5,628 nucleotides of DNA from an uncultured Treponema sp. (lineage in GTDB: Bacteria; Spirochaetota; Spirochaetia; Treponematales; Treponemataceae): the NCBI GenBank assembly GCA_905236315.1, contig CAJOPO010000221.1, forward strand, positions 1 to 5,628. Direction: 5' to 3'. Below, piece by piece: positions 5,364-5,628 of the stretch. How positions within the stretch are numbered: the first letter of the stretch is position 1; each line of letters starts with the position of its first letter. A program made the translations under genes and the position numbers. The notes under the pieces are model-generated. The model saw nothing but the letters and a program-made list of their open reading frames with translations, ran no database searches and was not told the DNA's origin.

Positions 5364-5628
5364 TGTTCTCTTTCCTCCTTCCTGCTGTTTGTGAAACCGC
5401 ACACGCTCGGCGATGTCCCTGTAAATTCATCTCGTCCGCGTTCAGCGTGGAAAAATCGTGCATCAGACGACCGAGCGCGTCATCGGCACGGTATGCACCG
5501 TTCACGTAGAGTATACTGCAACCGTCGTCAAAAGGCAAATAGGCACCGTCCTTGTCCGTGCAGTCAAGGTGCTTCTGCACGGTGTAGACGGTTTTTCCCT
5601 GCCTAAAATAGTCATTCTCCGTGATGAA
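5172..5628 (-). pseudogene. Rpn-family (PD-(D/E)XK) nuclease/transposase-like gene, frameshifted and cut by window edge
   Basis: Reading leftward from the right edge, the protein runs FITENDYF, then LPFDDGCSILYVNGAY and GRLMHDFSTLNADEMN. These are the middle-to-late conserved blocks of Rpn (recombination-promoting nuclease) / PD-(D/E)XK transposase-family proteins. The nuclease residues would lie upstream, outside the window. After MNLQ the frame breaks. Removing one base from the three C's at 5417-5419 (GGG on the coding strand) restores DIAERVRFHKQQEGGK, then MCKIFEEYGDE and a helical tail ending IPALA at TAA 5172-5174. With that correction 151 residues are visible. As sequenced, translation would stop at a TGA near 5347. 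It is either a true pseudogene or a homopolymer sequencing error. It is richer in G+C than the glycosyltransferase genes. Confidence 0.75.

Noticed and set aside
4959..5606. Several + strand frames of 67-111 codons
   Set aside because: All lie opposite the Rpn-derived sequence on the - strand and encode low-complexity Ser/Arg/Cys-rich peptides typical of antisense frames.

Overview
This window joins an A+T-rich glycosyltransferase cluster (about 1-4480, all on the + strand) to a less A+T-rich stretch of mobile-element debris (about 4560-5628, all on the - strand). The strong AAGGAGG ribosome binding sites, the A+T-rich sugar-polymer genes and the style of the Rpn/PD-(D/E)XK transposase-like protein at the right end suggest a Firmicutes-type genome. 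Selenomonadales/Negativicutes is my best guess, but it rests on protein style only.

Layout, left to right. The C-terminal lobe of a GT4-type (GT-B) glycosyltransferase enters from the left edge and ends at 633. Three paralogous genes follow, at 688-1902, 2010-3293 and 3293-4480. Each encodes an N-terminal family 2 (GT-A) glycosyltransferase domain and a C-terminal Rossmann-like domain with a GAGxVG loop. Together these four genes look like the sugar-adding part of a capsule, exopolysaccharide or O-antigen locus, each enzyme probably adding one residue to a growing repeat unit on the cytoplasmic face of the membrane. After 4480 there is a hairpin, a remnant of an IS30-like transposase, a non-coding stretch, then two diverged C-terminal modules of an Rpn-family protein in tandem. 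The more upstream of these modules belongs to a frameshifted gene that runs off the right edge.

The most interesting structure is a repeated junction element found at 612-690 and 3220-3295. Each copy has nine G's followed by TAC, a conserved GTATAGTATA motif, and a hairpin whose 3' arm contains the Shine-Dalgarno sequence of the next glycosyltransferase gene. The GTATAGTATA motif supplies a stop codon in two reading frames and is open in the third. In the open frame the upstream gene is translated through the hairpin and stops on top of the next start codon. In the other two frames it stops well before the hairpin. The G-tract length would therefore decide whether translation of the next gene is coupled to the upstream one. 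As sequenced, the first copy is in a closed frame and the second is in the open frame. I know of no described system of exactly this design. It is an inference from sequence. A third tract (G7 followed by TAC) lies inside the first family 2 gene, where any single-base slip would truncate the protein.

A second notable structure is the pair of Rpn C-terminal modules at 4964-5167 and 5172-5363. Their borders match exactly but their centres are diverged, as expected for exchangeable cassettes. No tRNA, rRNA or CRISPR array was seen.
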